Made by a program: the position numbers and the translations under genes. Shown here piece after piece: positions 52,912 to 61,675 of a DNA stretch of 64,000 nt. The stretch spans positions 1-64,000 of the forward strand of contig CAYONP010000002.1 in assembly GCA_964405335.1 (NCBI GenBank), given 5' to 3'. The DNA is from CAYONP01 sp964405335. GTDB taxonomy: Bacteria > Armatimonadota > UBA10988. The notes below the pieces were generated by a model. It was given only the letters and a program-made list of their open reading frames with translations, made no database searches and was not told the DNA's origin. The stretch's first letter is position 1. Each line of letters opens with the position of its first letter.

Positions 52912-52967
52912 CGTTTTCCGGTCGACGGGGCGCTCACCGGTGCGCTACCATGCCCGCGGAGTTCGCC

Positions 52968-53960
52968 ATGCCGCTACGCTACTACCGCTCACAGGCCGAG
53001 CTCGCCCCGCGGATCGGCATGGTCGTGCCGAGTTGGTTCCCGCCCGATCATGCGGTCGGCGACGCCGCGGCGGTGCTGGCCACCGCGCTGGCCGACCTCG
53101 AGACCGTGCTCGCGCCGGCCAACTGCCTGGTCGTCTGCGACGGCTCGGCGGTCGCGGCCGAGGCCGCGCGGCGGGTGGCCGGCGGGTTTGAGCTGCTCGA
53201 GCTCGACGACGGACCGCACGGCAAGGGTGGGGCGGTCGGCCGCGGTCTGGAGCGCTTGCTCGCCCGCGACCTCGACTGGTTCGTGATCCGCGACCACGAC
53301 GGCGATCACTTCCTGTGCGACACACCGCGCCTGGTCCGCCTCGGCCTGCAGATGCGCGAGGCGAGCGAGCTGGTCCTGGTCAACGGCGGGCGGAGCAGCC
53401 CGGCGCGGCCGATGGGCTGGCTGCGCGAGAAGTACGAGCGGTTGGTCAACGAAGCCGTCTGGCGCGGCCTGCATTACCACGCCGCCCGTGCCGGCCGGGC
53501 GGTCGACGAGGCCTGGCTGCTGCCCGGCGAGCCGGTGCCCGACCTGCAGAGCGGCTACAAGTGCTACTCGCGCGCCGCCGCTGAGCGGGTCGCCGCGGCC
53601 TACGACACCAGCGACTGGATCGCCCGCCGCTGGGGCTGCGAGGTGGTTGCCACGGTCGAGGTCATCGCCGCCGGCGGGCTCTTCGGCGAGGTGCAGCGCT
53701 CGGCGCTCGATCACCAACCGCTTACCACCTACGAGGGCGGCGCCGACCGCGCGCGGCTCCACGCCGACCTCCTGCTCGGCACGGTCACCCGCCTCGACTT
53801 GCCGCCTAACGCGGTGCTGACCTGGTTCGACGCGGCGGTGGCGCGGGGCGAGCTGCGCTGCGCCTGGGAACAACGCGAGCCGATCGCGGCGATGCGGCGG
53901 CATCTGGCCGAGCGCCTCGGCTGCGACCAGCCGCCGCGCGAGGCGCCGTGGATCTGCTGA
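52968..53960 (+). CDS. GT2-like (GT-A fold) glycosyltransferase
   Basis: A 330-residue soluble protein with the GT-A pattern: an N-terminal Rossmann-like half (IGMVVPSWFPPDHAVGDAAAVL, LVVCDGS), a DxD-like metal motif in VIRDHDGDHF, and later LQSGYKCYSR, where family 2 enzymes place acceptor residues. ATG 52968 has GGAG at 8 nt; the ATG at 52950 is an alternative. It is convergent with the LCP gene and shares no operon. The sugar donor is unknown. Confidence 0.68.
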   Translation: MPLRYYRSQAELAPRIGMVVPSWFPPDHAVGDAAAVLATALADLETVLAPANCLVVCDGSAVAAEAARRVAGGFELLELDDGPHGKGGAVGRGLERLLARDLDWFVIRDHDGDHFLCDTPRLVRLGLQMREASELVLVNGGRSSPARPMGWLREKYERLVNEAVWRGLHYHAARAGRAVDEAWLLPGEPVPDLQSGYKCYSRAAAERVAAAYDTSDWIARRWGCEVVATVEVIAAGGLFGEVQRSALDHQPLTTYEGGADRARLHADLLLGTVTRLDLPPNAVLTWFDAAVARGELRCAWEQREPIAAMRRHLAERLGCDQPPREAPWIC

Positions 53961-55349
53961 TCAGCCCGGCGCCGGCGCCGGGGCCGGTTCGGGCCGGTCG
54001 GCTGGCGGGGCGGGCGGGTCCGGTTCGGCCAGTGGCGGGGCCGGCGGCTCGATCCAGACGCGCTCGCGCGGCGCCTGCTGCAGCGACGAACCGACGCCCG
54101 AGGCGCCGGCCTCGAGCGAGGTCGGTGCCGCATCATCGAGCGGCTCGTCGAGCTCGTCGGCCGGCGGCTCACCGGGTGCATCCTCGGGCTCCGGCTCGAT
54201 CGTCGACCACTCCTCCGGTTCGTCGTCGAGTTCTCGCAGGCGCGACGGTGCCGGCTCGCGCAGGGTCTCGTAGCCCACGCCGCCGATGGTGTCGGCGTGG
54301 CCCTGGCCCATGAAGGCGAACTGGTCGAAGGTGTGGCCGAAGATGGCCAGCAGGATCGGCGCCGCCTCGTCGCGCAGGATGGGCACCATGCCGGCGCCGC
54401 CGCGCACCGGCAGCACCGCGCGCTCCATCATGCTCGGGTTGAACCGGCTCAAGAAGACCGCCAGGCTGGCCAGCTCGCGGTCGGTCAGGTCGGTCTCGAT
54501 GCACTCCCGCCCCGCGCGCACGATGCTCCGCAGCCGGGTGATGTAACGCGGTGAGAGCGCCTTCTTGAGCAGCGCGGTCATCACCTTCTGCTGCCGTTCG
54601 ATGCGGCCGAGGTCGCCTCGCGGGTCCTGCGCCCCGTCGCCGCCTTTGCTGCGCGGGTTGTTCTTGCGCCAGCGCACATAGCCCTCGGCGCCTTTGCCGT
54701 CGAGATGATGCAGCCCGGCGTCGAGGTGGACGTGGAAGTCCTGCCACGAGTCGTCGTAGTGCATGTCGCGCTCGACCTCGATGTCGACGCCGTCGACCAG
54801 GTCGACGATCTTGACGAACCCCTCGGCGTTGGTCTTAAGGTAGTGGTGCACCTCGACACCGAGGTTCTTCTCGACGGTCTGCATGAGCAGGAACGGCCCG
54901 CCGTAGGCGTGTGCCGCGTTGAGCTTGTGCCAGCCGCCATGCTCGCCGCCGGCGGGGATGTTCACCCGCGTGTCGCGTGGCAGGCTGAGCACGCTGACCG
55001 TGCGCCGCACCCGGTCGAGCGCAATCAGGATGTTGGTGTCGCTGCGCGAGTTGCCCTTGACCCGCTGCCGGCGATTGTCGAGCGTGATGTCCTCGACGAT
55101 GAGCAAGACGTTGAGCCGGTCCTTGCCGTGGAACACGTAGTCGGGGCTGACCACCTCTTCGAAGATGGCCCGGGCCAGCGCCTTGCCTTTCGAGCCCGGT
55201 GCGTCGCGAACCTCGTAATAGAGCGCGCCGACCTTGGCGGCGGCGAGGCAAAGCACCGCGGCGACGGCGTAAAGCAAGTACTTCCCGGCGCGGCGGCCCC
55301 GGCTCGGGCTCCGCTTGCCGCGTGACGGGCGGCGACGGCGACTCGACAT
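53961..55349 (-). CDS. LytR-CpsA-Psr (LCP) family protein
   Basis: A 462-residue membrane-anchored protein: a basic N-terminus, a helix at about 22-44, then the LCP domain. The key motifs NSRSDTNILIALD, SVLSLPRDTRVNIP and HKLNAAHAYGG supply the Arg/Asp residues that bind polyprenyl pyrophosphate. LCP proteins attach glycopolymers to peptidoglycan or other envelope acceptors. The last 100 residues are acidic and Pro-rich and probably disordered. It ends a minus-strand run, 54 bp after the Na/Pi cotransporter gene. Confidence 0.9.
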   Translation of the reverse strand: MSSRRRRPSRGKRSPSRGRRAGKYLLYAVAAVLCLAAAKVGALYYEVRDAPGSKGKALARAIFEEVVSPDYVFHGKDRLNVLLIVEDITLDNRRQRVKGNSRSDTNILIALDRVRRTVSVLSLPRDTRVNIPAGGEHGGWHKLNAAHAYGGPFLLMQTVEKNLGVEVHHYLKTNAEGFVKIVDLVDGVDIEVERDMHYDDSWQDFHVHLDAGLHHLDGKGAEGYVRWRKNNPRSKGGDGAQDPRGDLGRIERQQKVMTALLKKALSPRYITRLRSIVRAGRECIETDLTDRELASLAVFLSRFNPSMMERAVLPVRGGAGMVPILRDEAAPILLAIFGHTFDQFAFMGQGHADTIGGVGYETLREPAPSRLRELDDEPEEWSTIEPEPEDAPGEPPADELDEPLDDAAPTSLEAGASGVGSSLQQAPRERVWIEPPAPPLAEPDPPAPPADRPEPAPAPAPG

Positions 55350-55403
55350 CTGATCATCCGCGGGGCGACCGCGCCCCGATCTTAGGCTCACCGACGGCTA
55401 CCG

Positions 55404-57161
55404 TCAACCCGCGCTGGCGCTGGTCCAGGCGGCGGCGCCCTCGGCGCGGACCACCAACTTGGCGACCCGCTTGCTGTGGTAATAGATGCGCCGCAAGTTC
55501 TCGAGGATGTCCATTTCCACCGCATAGGCCGACATCGGCGGCCGACCGTCGACCTGACGCAGCTCGTCGAGCTGCCAGGCGCGGATCCGAGCGTCCAGAT
55601 CGGTGATCTCGGACTTCATGTCCAACACCACCTGCGCCGCGGCGGGTTCGTTCGAGACAAAGGCGATCATGGTCGACCGGAAGGCCCGCCGGATCAGGTC
55701 GTGGTACGCCGTCAGCCAGCCCTTGGCCTCGGCCGAGAGCAGATCGGTCTCGTCGGCCAGCGAGTGTGCCGCCTCGACCAGGTTGGTCTCCATCACGTCG
55801 CCGATGCACTCGAACTCAGCCACGGCCGTGATCGCCGCCAGCACTTCGTCGGCCTGCTCGGCCGACAAGGTCGTCTGTCCAACATCGGTAAGATACGCGG
55901 CGATGGCCTGGTAGAGCGCGTCGACCTGGTCGTCGAGCGGAGGCAGTTCGGCCGCGCGATCCAGGTCGATCTCGAACACCGCCGCTGGAATCAGGTCGAG
56001 CATGGTCTCGAGCCGGTTGCACACCCGGCCCACCTCGCGCCGCACCAGGCCCATTGCCAGGGCCGGCGAGTCGAGCATCGAACGGTCCAGGTAACGCGGC
56101 TTCAGATTCGCATCCTCGGCCTCGGGCAGGTCGGGCATGAGCCAGTGCAACAGCCGTTCGAAGTGCTGGGTGAAGGGCAGGAAGAGCAGTGCGATGGCCA
56201 CGTTCCAGAGCGTGTGGGCGTTGGCCACCTGGCGTTCGACCAACTCGGGCGAGGCGAGCCGCACCAGGTCGGCGAACGGGCCGAGCAGCGGCAGGACCAG
56301 GACGATGCCGATCAGCTTGAAGGTGACCAGCGCTGCCGCGGCTCGTTTCGCCTCGCGCGACTTGCCCAGCGACGCGAGCAGCGCCGTGGCGCAGGTGCCC
56401 AGGTTGGCGCCGAGGACCAGCCCGATGCCGGTCTCCAGGTCAATCAGCCCCTGCTGCGCGAAGACCACCACCACGCCGACGGTCGCCGCGCTCGACTGCA
56501 CCAGCGCGGTGAAGACCGTCGCCACGGCCACCGCGAGCCAGGTTTCGCGCAGCGAGGCGAGCAGTTCGAGGAACGGCTCGTACTCGCGCAGCGGCGCCAT
56601 CGCGTCGGTCATCAGCTTGAGGCCGTAGAAGAGCAGGCCGAACGAGAGGACGAGCCGCCCGAGCTGTCGCGTGCGCTGGTCGCGCGAAACGCTCCACATG
56701 GCGAAGCCGACGGCGACGAACAGCAGCGCGTAGCCGTAGATGTTGAACGCGGCGAGCTGCGGCGTGACGGTGCCACCGATGCCCGCGCCGAGGATCACGC
56801 TGAGCGCCTGGCCCAGGCTCATCAGTCCGATGGTGATCAGCCCAACCAGCATCGAGGTGGTGGTGCCGCTCGACTGCACCACGCTGGCCACCGCGAAGCC
56901 GGTCAGCAGGCCGGCCAGGCGGTTGCGGGTCAGCCGGGCCAGCAGCCGGCGCAGGCCGCCGCCGGCGAAGGCCTGCAGCGCGTCGCCCATCTGCTCCATG
57001 CCGAAGAGAAAGACCGCCAGGCCGCCGAGCAGGCCGACCAGCAGCGCGCCGAGATCGATCCCGCCGGTGGCTTCGGCGGCGTGGCCGGCGGCATCGACCA
57101 GCCAGATCGCGACCCCGAGCGCGACGATCAGGGCCATGTGCCGGAGCCAGCGAGAAGGCAC
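55404..57161 (-). CDS. Na/Pi cotransporter with PhoU-like C-terminal domain
   Basis: A 585-residue protein. Residues 1-330 form the NptA-type membrane domain with its two inverted repeats, each carrying a QSS motif (VVQSSGTTTSMLVGL and LVQSSAATVGVVVVF), plus GIGGTVTPQLAAFN and GANLGTCATALLASLG. Residues 360-585 are a PhoU-like helical bundle that probably senses or regulates phosphate uptake. GTG 57161 is used because GGGGAGG precedes it at 5 nt. It lies 22 bp after mtaB. Confidence 0.9.
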   Translation of the reverse strand: MPSRWLRHMALIVALGVAIWLVDAAGHAAEATGGIDLGALLVGLLGGLAVFLFGMEQMGDALQAFAGGGLRRLLARLTRNRLAGLLTGFAVASVVQSSGTTTSMLVGLITIGLMSLGQALSVILGAGIGGTVTPQLAAFNIYGYALLFVAVGFAMWSVSRDQRTRQLGRLVLSFGLLFYGLKLMTDAMAPLREYEPFLELLASLRETWLAVAVATVFTALVQSSAATVGVVVVFAQQGLIDLETGIGLVLGANLGTCATALLASLGKSREAKRAAAALVTFKLIGIVLVLPLLGPFADLVRLASPELVERQVANAHTLWNVAIALLFLPFTQHFERLLHWLMPDLPEAEDANLKPRYLDRSMLDSPALAMGLVRREVGRVCNRLETMLDLIPAAVFEIDLDRAAELPPLDDQVDALYQAIAAYLTDVGQTTLSAEQADEVLAAITAVAEFECIGDVMETNLVEAAHSLADETDLLSAEAKGWLTAYHDLIRRAFRSTMIAFVSNEPAAAQVVLDMKSEITDLDARIRAWQLDELRQVDGRPPMSAYAVEMDILENLRRIYYHSKRVAKLVVRAEGAAAWTSASAG

Positions 57162-57183
57162 GCGCACCTCCCCGGCGCGGCGG

Positions 57184-58563
57184 TTAGCCCAGGCCATACT
57201 CGGCCGGCAGGTAGAGGTCGCCGCGCATGAGGTCAACGGTCCGTCGGAGCTCTGCCGGGTCGTCGGGCAACGCGCCGACCATGTCCATCAACATGCCGCG
57301 CCAGCGCTCTTCGCGCGGGGGCAGCGCGACCCTGCCGGCGGCGATCGCCTCGTCGAGTTCGGCGGTGACCCAGCGGCAGACGGCCAGCGTGCGGGCATAG
57401 GGATCGCTGCCGGTCTCGGCGATCAGCGCCGCGCAGCGGTGGATCATCGCCGGGTCGAGCACGTAAGCCTGCGGGCTCAGCGCGCAGTCCGACTCGATCA
57501 TCAGCTCGCGCAGCATCGCGTCGCGGCCGGTGGCAATCGCCTGGTTCATCAGCCGGCAGTCGTAGATCAGGATCTCGCAGAAAACCTCGGGCCCGAAACC
57601 GGCCAGCAGCCGCACGTCATTGACCGACTCGTTGCTCCACAGGTCGCAGCAGGCGGCGGCGACGTTGCCCACCGGCGACGAGTGCGCGCAGGCCGACGAC
57701 TTGCCCTCCATCGCGATGGGCACACCGGCGATCGCCTTGATCACCGGATTCTCGTAGCCGCAGTCCTTGAGCGGCCCGACGGCGCCGTGCTCGACCGCGG
57801 CCAGCGAGCGCACCGCGGCCATCAACCGCACCGGCGCGGCGACGATGCTGGGGATCATCTGCTGGTGCGCCAACTGCATCGCCGTGTTGGCGAAGCCGCA
57901 GGCGGTGTCGCCCGCCGAGACGACGCCGCGCCGCGCGGCGATGTCGCTGATCCGCTCCCACAGCCAGGCCATGTCGGACGGGGCGAGCACGCCGAGGGCG
58001 TAGACGATCGACTCGAGGTCGCACTCGACCAGACCCTTGTCGTGAATCTCCTTGCCGCCGGTCGACTCGATCGAGAGCATGTCGGCGCCCGCCGCCGCGC
58101 ACTGGTCGAACGCCGCCAGCATGATCGCCGCCTGCTCGCCGGTGCGCATCCGCGGCGGACGCTCCTGATCGCGGATGTCGGCGATGGTCGCCCGCAGTGC
58201 CGAGGCGAGGCCGTGGCGATCGTGGAAATCGGTCATGATCGCCTTCATGTCAGCGCACAGCGTGGCCCCCCACGACGGGTTGAGGGTCATCTCGAAGAGC
58301 TGCTCGAACTCGAGCACCAGCGCGCCGCAGCCGAGTTCGACGGCCCGGGTGAGGATGCGCGTGACCATCGAGCGATAGCGCTCGCGCACCGCCTCGAAGG
58401 TCGCCTCGCTGACCTTCATGGTGGGCAGGGTGAAGTTCACCTCGGGCAGCACGCGGCCGCCGCCGATGGTCACCCCCAGCCCGCAGTTCACCGGCCGCGG
58501 CGCGCGGCCGAAGGTCAACGCCTCGGCGGTCGGCACCGCCAGTCCGTTCGTCTCGCTGCTCAT
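57184..58563 (-). CDS. mtaB: methanol:corrinoid methyltransferase MtaB
   Basis: A 459-residue zinc enzyme that demethylates methanol onto the corrinoid protein MtaC. Match to the archaeal and clostridial family is strong by motif: NPSWGATL, SIESTGGKEI, GDTACGFANTAM, GPLKDCGYENPVIKAIAGVPIAMEGKS, CAHSSPVGN and CCDLWSNESV. Zinc ligands known from Methanosarcina MtaB (Glu, Cys, Cys) correspond by eye to E166, C222 and C268. Length equals the family norm. ATG overlaps the enolase stop (ATGA). No mtaC or mtaA lies in the window. Confidence 0.93.
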   Translation of the reverse strand: MSSETNGLAVPTAEALTFGRAPRPVNCGLGVTIGGGRVLPEVNFTLPTMKVSEATFEAVRERYRSMVTRILTRAVELGCGALVLEFEQLFEMTLNPSWGATLCADMKAIMTDFHDRHGLASALRATIADIRDQERPPRMRTGEQAAIMLAAFDQCAAAGADMLSIESTGGKEIHDKGLVECDLESIVYALGVLAPSDMAWLWERISDIAARRGVVSAGDTACGFANTAMQLAHQQMIPSIVAAPVRLMAAVRSLAAVEHGAVGPLKDCGYENPVIKAIAGVPIAMEGKSSACAHSSPVGNVAAACCDLWSNESVNDVRLLAGFGPEVFCEILIYDCRLMNQAIATGRDAMLRELMIESDCALSPQAYVLDPAMIHRCAALIAETGSDPYARTLAVCRWVTAELDEAIAAGRVALPPREERWRGMLMDMVGALPDDPAELRRTVDLMRGDLYLPAEYGLG

Positions 58564-59912
58564 CCATCTCTCCCGGCCCGCCGGCCCGCCGGCCCGCCCC
58601 GCGGCGCGGTTCCACGCCCTGGCCACCAGCGCAAAAGGGTTGCAGCACCGGCGAAGGCGCCGGCGCCGAGTTGCTCCTCGAGTCGCAGCATCTGGTTGAA
58701 CTTGGCCAGCCGCTCACTCCGCGCCACGGAGCCCGGCTTGATCTGCCCCGCGCCACTCGCCACTGCGAGGTCAACCACCGCGTCGTCGCAGGTCTCGCCG
58801 CTGCGGGTCGAGACGACGGCCGTATAGCCCGCCTGGCGGGCTATCGTTAACGCCTCGGCCGCTTCGCTCAGTGTGCCGATCTGGTTGGCCTTGATCAGCA
58901 CGCTGTTCGCCGCGCCGAGGCCGATCCCGTGGCGCAGCCGATCGGGGTTCGTCGTGAACAGGTCGTCGCCGAGCAGTTGCGCCCGGTCGCCGAGACGGCG
59001 GGTCAGCGCCGTCCAGCCGCCCCAGTCCTCCTCGCTCAGGCCGTCCTCGAGGCTGATCACCGGGTAGTCGTCGAGCCAGCGCTCGAGCACGGCGATCATC
59101 GCCCCGGCGTCGCGCTCGACCCCATCAGCGGCGAGACGATAGATGCCGTCGCGGCAAAAGTGCGACGAGGCCACGTCGACGGCCAGCACTACCTGCCGCC
59201 CGAGCCGCAGCCCGGCGGCCTCGACGCCGCGGCAGACCACCTCGAGCATCGCCTCGTTGCCGGCCAGCGCCGGACCGAAGCCGCCCTCATCCGCCACAAG
59301 CTGCGTGTAGCCCACCTCGCGACGGAGGATGTCTCGGACGGCCAGATAGATCGCGCTCAGCCACTCGAGGCACTCGATCGTGCTCCCCGCCGCGATGGGG
59401 ATGACCAGCAGGTCCTGCAGGTCGAGCTGGAACCCCGCATGGTGGCCGCCGCTGAGGATGTTGACCATCGGCAGCGGCAGCACCGGTTCGACGCCGGCGA
59501 AGAGCACCTCGCCCAGGTGGCGCCACAACGGCTCGCCACGGCTCACCGCCGCCGCCCGGGCGACGGCCAGGCTGACCGCCAGAATGCCGTTGGCCCCCAG
59601 CCGTGACTTGTCGGCCGTGCCGTCGAGCTCGATCATCGCGCGATCGACCGCCCGCTGGTCGCCGGCCTCGAGCCCGACCAGTCGAGGCGCAATCTCGCCG
59701 ACGACATGCTCGACCGCTCGCCGCACGCCGCGGCCGGCGAAGCGTGGCTCGCCGTCCCGCAGTTCGAGCGCCTCGCTCGCCCCGGTCGACGCGCCCGACG
59801 GCACGCTGGCCCGGGCGAAGGTCGCGTCGGCCAGGGTCACCTCGGCCTCGACCGTCGGATAGCCGCGGCTGTCGAGAATCTCCCGCGCCCGGACCTGCTC
59901 AATCTCCGCCAC
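58560..59912 (-). CDS. eno: enolase
   Basis: A 450-residue glycolytic enzyme converting 2-phosphoglycerate to phosphoenolpyruvate. Seen: VPSGASTGASEALELRDG, ADEGGFGP (proton-donor Glu), the metal ligands in AVDVASS, SLEDGL and GDDLFTTN, LIKANQIGT (catalytic Lys) and IKPGSVARSER. Where E. coli has IQEFM the protein has LQDLL, so the second catalytic Glu reads Asp. The C-terminus carries an extra 20 Gly/Arg/Pro-rich residues overlapping the mtaB start. Gene order kinase-enolase-mtaB is unusual; it could be a second, specialised enolase. Confidence 0.9.
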   Translation of the reverse strand: MAEIEQVRAREILDSRGYPTVEAEVTLADATFARASVPSGASTGASEALELRDGEPRFAGRGVRRAVEHVVGEIAPRLVGLEAGDQRAVDRAMIELDGTADKSRLGANGILAVSLAVARAAAVSRGEPLWRHLGEVLFAGVEPVLPLPMVNILSGGHHAGFQLDLQDLLVIPIAAGSTIECLEWLSAIYLAVRDILRREVGYTQLVADEGGFGPALAGNEAMLEVVCRGVEAAGLRLGRQVVLAVDVASSHFCRDGIYRLAADGVERDAGAMIAVLERWLDDYPVISLEDGLSEEDWGGWTALTRRLGDRAQLLGDDLFTTNPDRLRHGIGLGAANSVLIKANQIGTLSEAAEALTIARQAGYTAVVSTRSGETCDDAVVDLAVASGAGQIKPGSVARSERLAKFNQMLRLEEQLGAGAFAGAATLLRWWPGRGTAPRGGPAGRRAGRDG

Positions 59913-59922
59913 GCCGTCTCCT

Positions 59923-60903
59923 TCACAACGTCCGCGCCAGGGCCACCGCCTCGTCGAGCCGGTTCACCTCGCCGCGCAGCAGCGGCTCGGCCAGGCTGCG
60001 GACGCGTGGCTTGGCCTGGTCGCGAAGATACTCCGCCGGCGACTTGCCGTCCACCCGTGCCGCCAGGCAGGCGCCGAGCAACGGCAGCCACGACTCCTCG
60101 TCCACCGCCGGATAGGCCGCACGGTAAGCCGCCCAGGCCTCGCCCGGCTGGGGCCAGAGCGCCTCGAGCCCGAGGTGCAGCGGCTTGAGGAAGAGGTGGC
60201 AGAAGAAGAACCCGAGGTCGAACCGTGGGTCGCCGTAGTGGACCACCTCGTGGTCGAGCAGGATCAGATGGCCGGGCAGCACGAGCAGGTTCTTCGGGCT
60301 GAAGTCGCCGTGGACCAGGCACTCCGCCGCGCCGGCGAGCTGGTCGACCAGCCGGCCGAGCGGCCCAGCCAGCCCGGGCCGGCGGCGCGCCACCTCGCGC
60401 AGGTAGGGATCGAGCCGCAACTGATCGAAGACCAGCTTGTCGCCGAACCGCTCGCGCAGCGCGGCGTCACCGGCCGAGGCGGCGTGGATGCGGCCGAGCA
60501 GGTCGCCCGCCAGCGCCGCCGCGCCGGCCGGCGGCCGGCCGGCCAGCATGGCCTCCTTCCAGTTCACCGCCGCGTCGGGCGCGCGGGCCATCAGGTAGCC
60601 GTGTCGGTCCAGATCCTCGGCGATCACCGCGGGCACCTCACCGGGCCGCAGCACGCCGGCCAACCAGCGTTGGCAGTCGGCCTCGCGACGCACCCGAGCC
60701 ACGTCGCTGAGCCACTCGGCTTCGACGCGGAGCCTGGGCAGCGCGGTCTTGTAGACGAACGCGCCGCGTGAGGTGGTGACCGCGATGACGTCGTTCGAGA
60801 TGCCGCCGCCGAGCGGTTCGAGCAGCGGCTCTTCGCCGGCCGTGGCGGCGCCGACGGCGGGCAGCCAGGTGCGCAGGCGGGCGATCAGTTCGTCGGGTAT
60901 CAT
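59923..60903 (-). CDS. APH-fold small-molecule kinase
   Basis: A 326-residue phosphotransferase. Brenner motif CLVHGDFSPKNLLV holds D200 (catalytic base) and N205; LLDHEVVHYGDPRFDLG holds the metal-binding Asp217. The arrangement HGDFSPKN with DPRFDLG is closer to choline, homoserine or methylthioribose kinases than to aminoglycoside kinases. Substrate unknown. It precedes enolase by 10 bp in the same direction. Confidence 0.8.
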   Translation of the reverse strand: MIPDELIARLRTWLPAVGAATAGEEPLLEPLGGGISNDVIAVTTSRGAFVYKTALPRLRVEAEWLSDVARVRREADCQRWLAGVLRPGEVPAVIAEDLDRHGYLMARAPDAAVNWKEAMLAGRPPAGAAALAGDLLGRIHAASAGDAALRERFGDKLVFDQLRLDPYLREVARRRPGLAGPLGRLVDQLAGAAECLVHGDFSPKNLLVLPGHLILLDHEVVHYGDPRFDLGFFFCHLFLKPLHLGLEALWPQPGEAWAAYRAAYPAVDEESWLPLLGACLAARVDGKSPAEYLRDQAKPRVRSLAEPLLRGEVNRLDEAVALARTL

Positions 60904-60943
60904 CGGCGGCGGCTATTCGGCCGGCGGGCGGTGGGCCCTTCCG

Positions 60944-61597
60944 TTACTCGTCGGGCGGCGGCTCGGCGGCCTTGCGCAGGTCGTAGCCACAGGCGGCGCA
61001 GAAGTTGCCGCCGCTGGTTTCGGCTCCGCACTCGGGGCAGAAGGACTTGGCGGTGGCCGGCGCGTCGCGCTTCCGCCCGCGGCTGGCGCGCAGGGCGGCC
61101 AGCTCATCCTCGATGTCGCCCGGGTCGATGTTCGCCTCGACCTTGCGCTCACGCCGCGTACGGCGCTCCTCCAGCTCGCGCGTCTCGAGGTCGATGCCGT
61201 GCCGGTCGACATAGGCCTCGACGAAGTCGAGCAACTGCTCGGGCAACTTGAGCTGCTGGTAGATGCCATAACCGGTGGCGATGCCCGTGCCGATGGCCAG
61301 CGGGAGGAAGATGAACCGCGTGGCCAGCGCCACGCCGGCGCCGATGCCCTTGTCGAGCCAGTCGCCCGGGCCGACCTCGACCTTGAACCCGCGCGAGAGC
61401 GGTGAGAGGCGGACGTTGAGCGCCTTGCCCGTGCCGCTCAGGGTGCTCAGCAGGCTCGACTTGCGAGCCTGGAGGTAGATGCTCGGCCCTTCCTGAAAGT
61501 CCTGGACCTCGAACTCGTCCTGCTCGAACCAGTCGATCACCGCGTCGGCCAGATCGTCCAGGTCGATTTCAACGTTGCGGAAGTACTTCTCGGGCAT
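60944..61597 (-). CDS. membrane protein with C-terminal zinc ribbon
   Basis: A 217-residue protein. The N-terminal 90 residues form an alpha/beta domain (EKYFRNVEIDLDDLADAVIDWF, SIYLQARK, NVRLSPLSRGFKVEVGP). One or two helices follow (about 92-122, including RFIFLPLAIGTGIATGYGIYQQ), then a charged helical linker. The C-terminus is a zinc ribbon, CPEC and CAAC about 10 residues apart. GGAGAGG precedes the ATG. No known function; it resembles inner-membrane quality-control or zinc-ribbon proteins of unassigned role. Confidence 0.7.
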   Translation of the reverse strand: MPEKYFRNVEIDLDDLADAVIDWFEQDEFEVQDFQEGPSIYLQARKSSLLSTLSGTGKALNVRLSPLSRGFKVEVGPGDWLDKGIGAGVALATRFIFLPLAIGTGIATGYGIYQQLKLPEQLLDFVEAYVDRHGIDLETRELEERRTRRERKVEANIDPGDIEDELAALRASRGRKRDAPATAKSFCPECGAETSGGNFCAACGYDLRKAAEPPPDE

Positions 61598-61675
61598 CAC
61601 CCTCTCCGGCTCGGCGCCCGAGAGATGAAGCATCACGGGCCGAGGCGCAGGTTCCCGGCGGGCCGGGCTGCTCCT

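Noticed and set aside
55476..57230. 584-codon open frame on the plus strand
   Set aside because: Antisense shadow of the Na/Pi cotransporter gene, His/Gln/Arg-rich, no motif.
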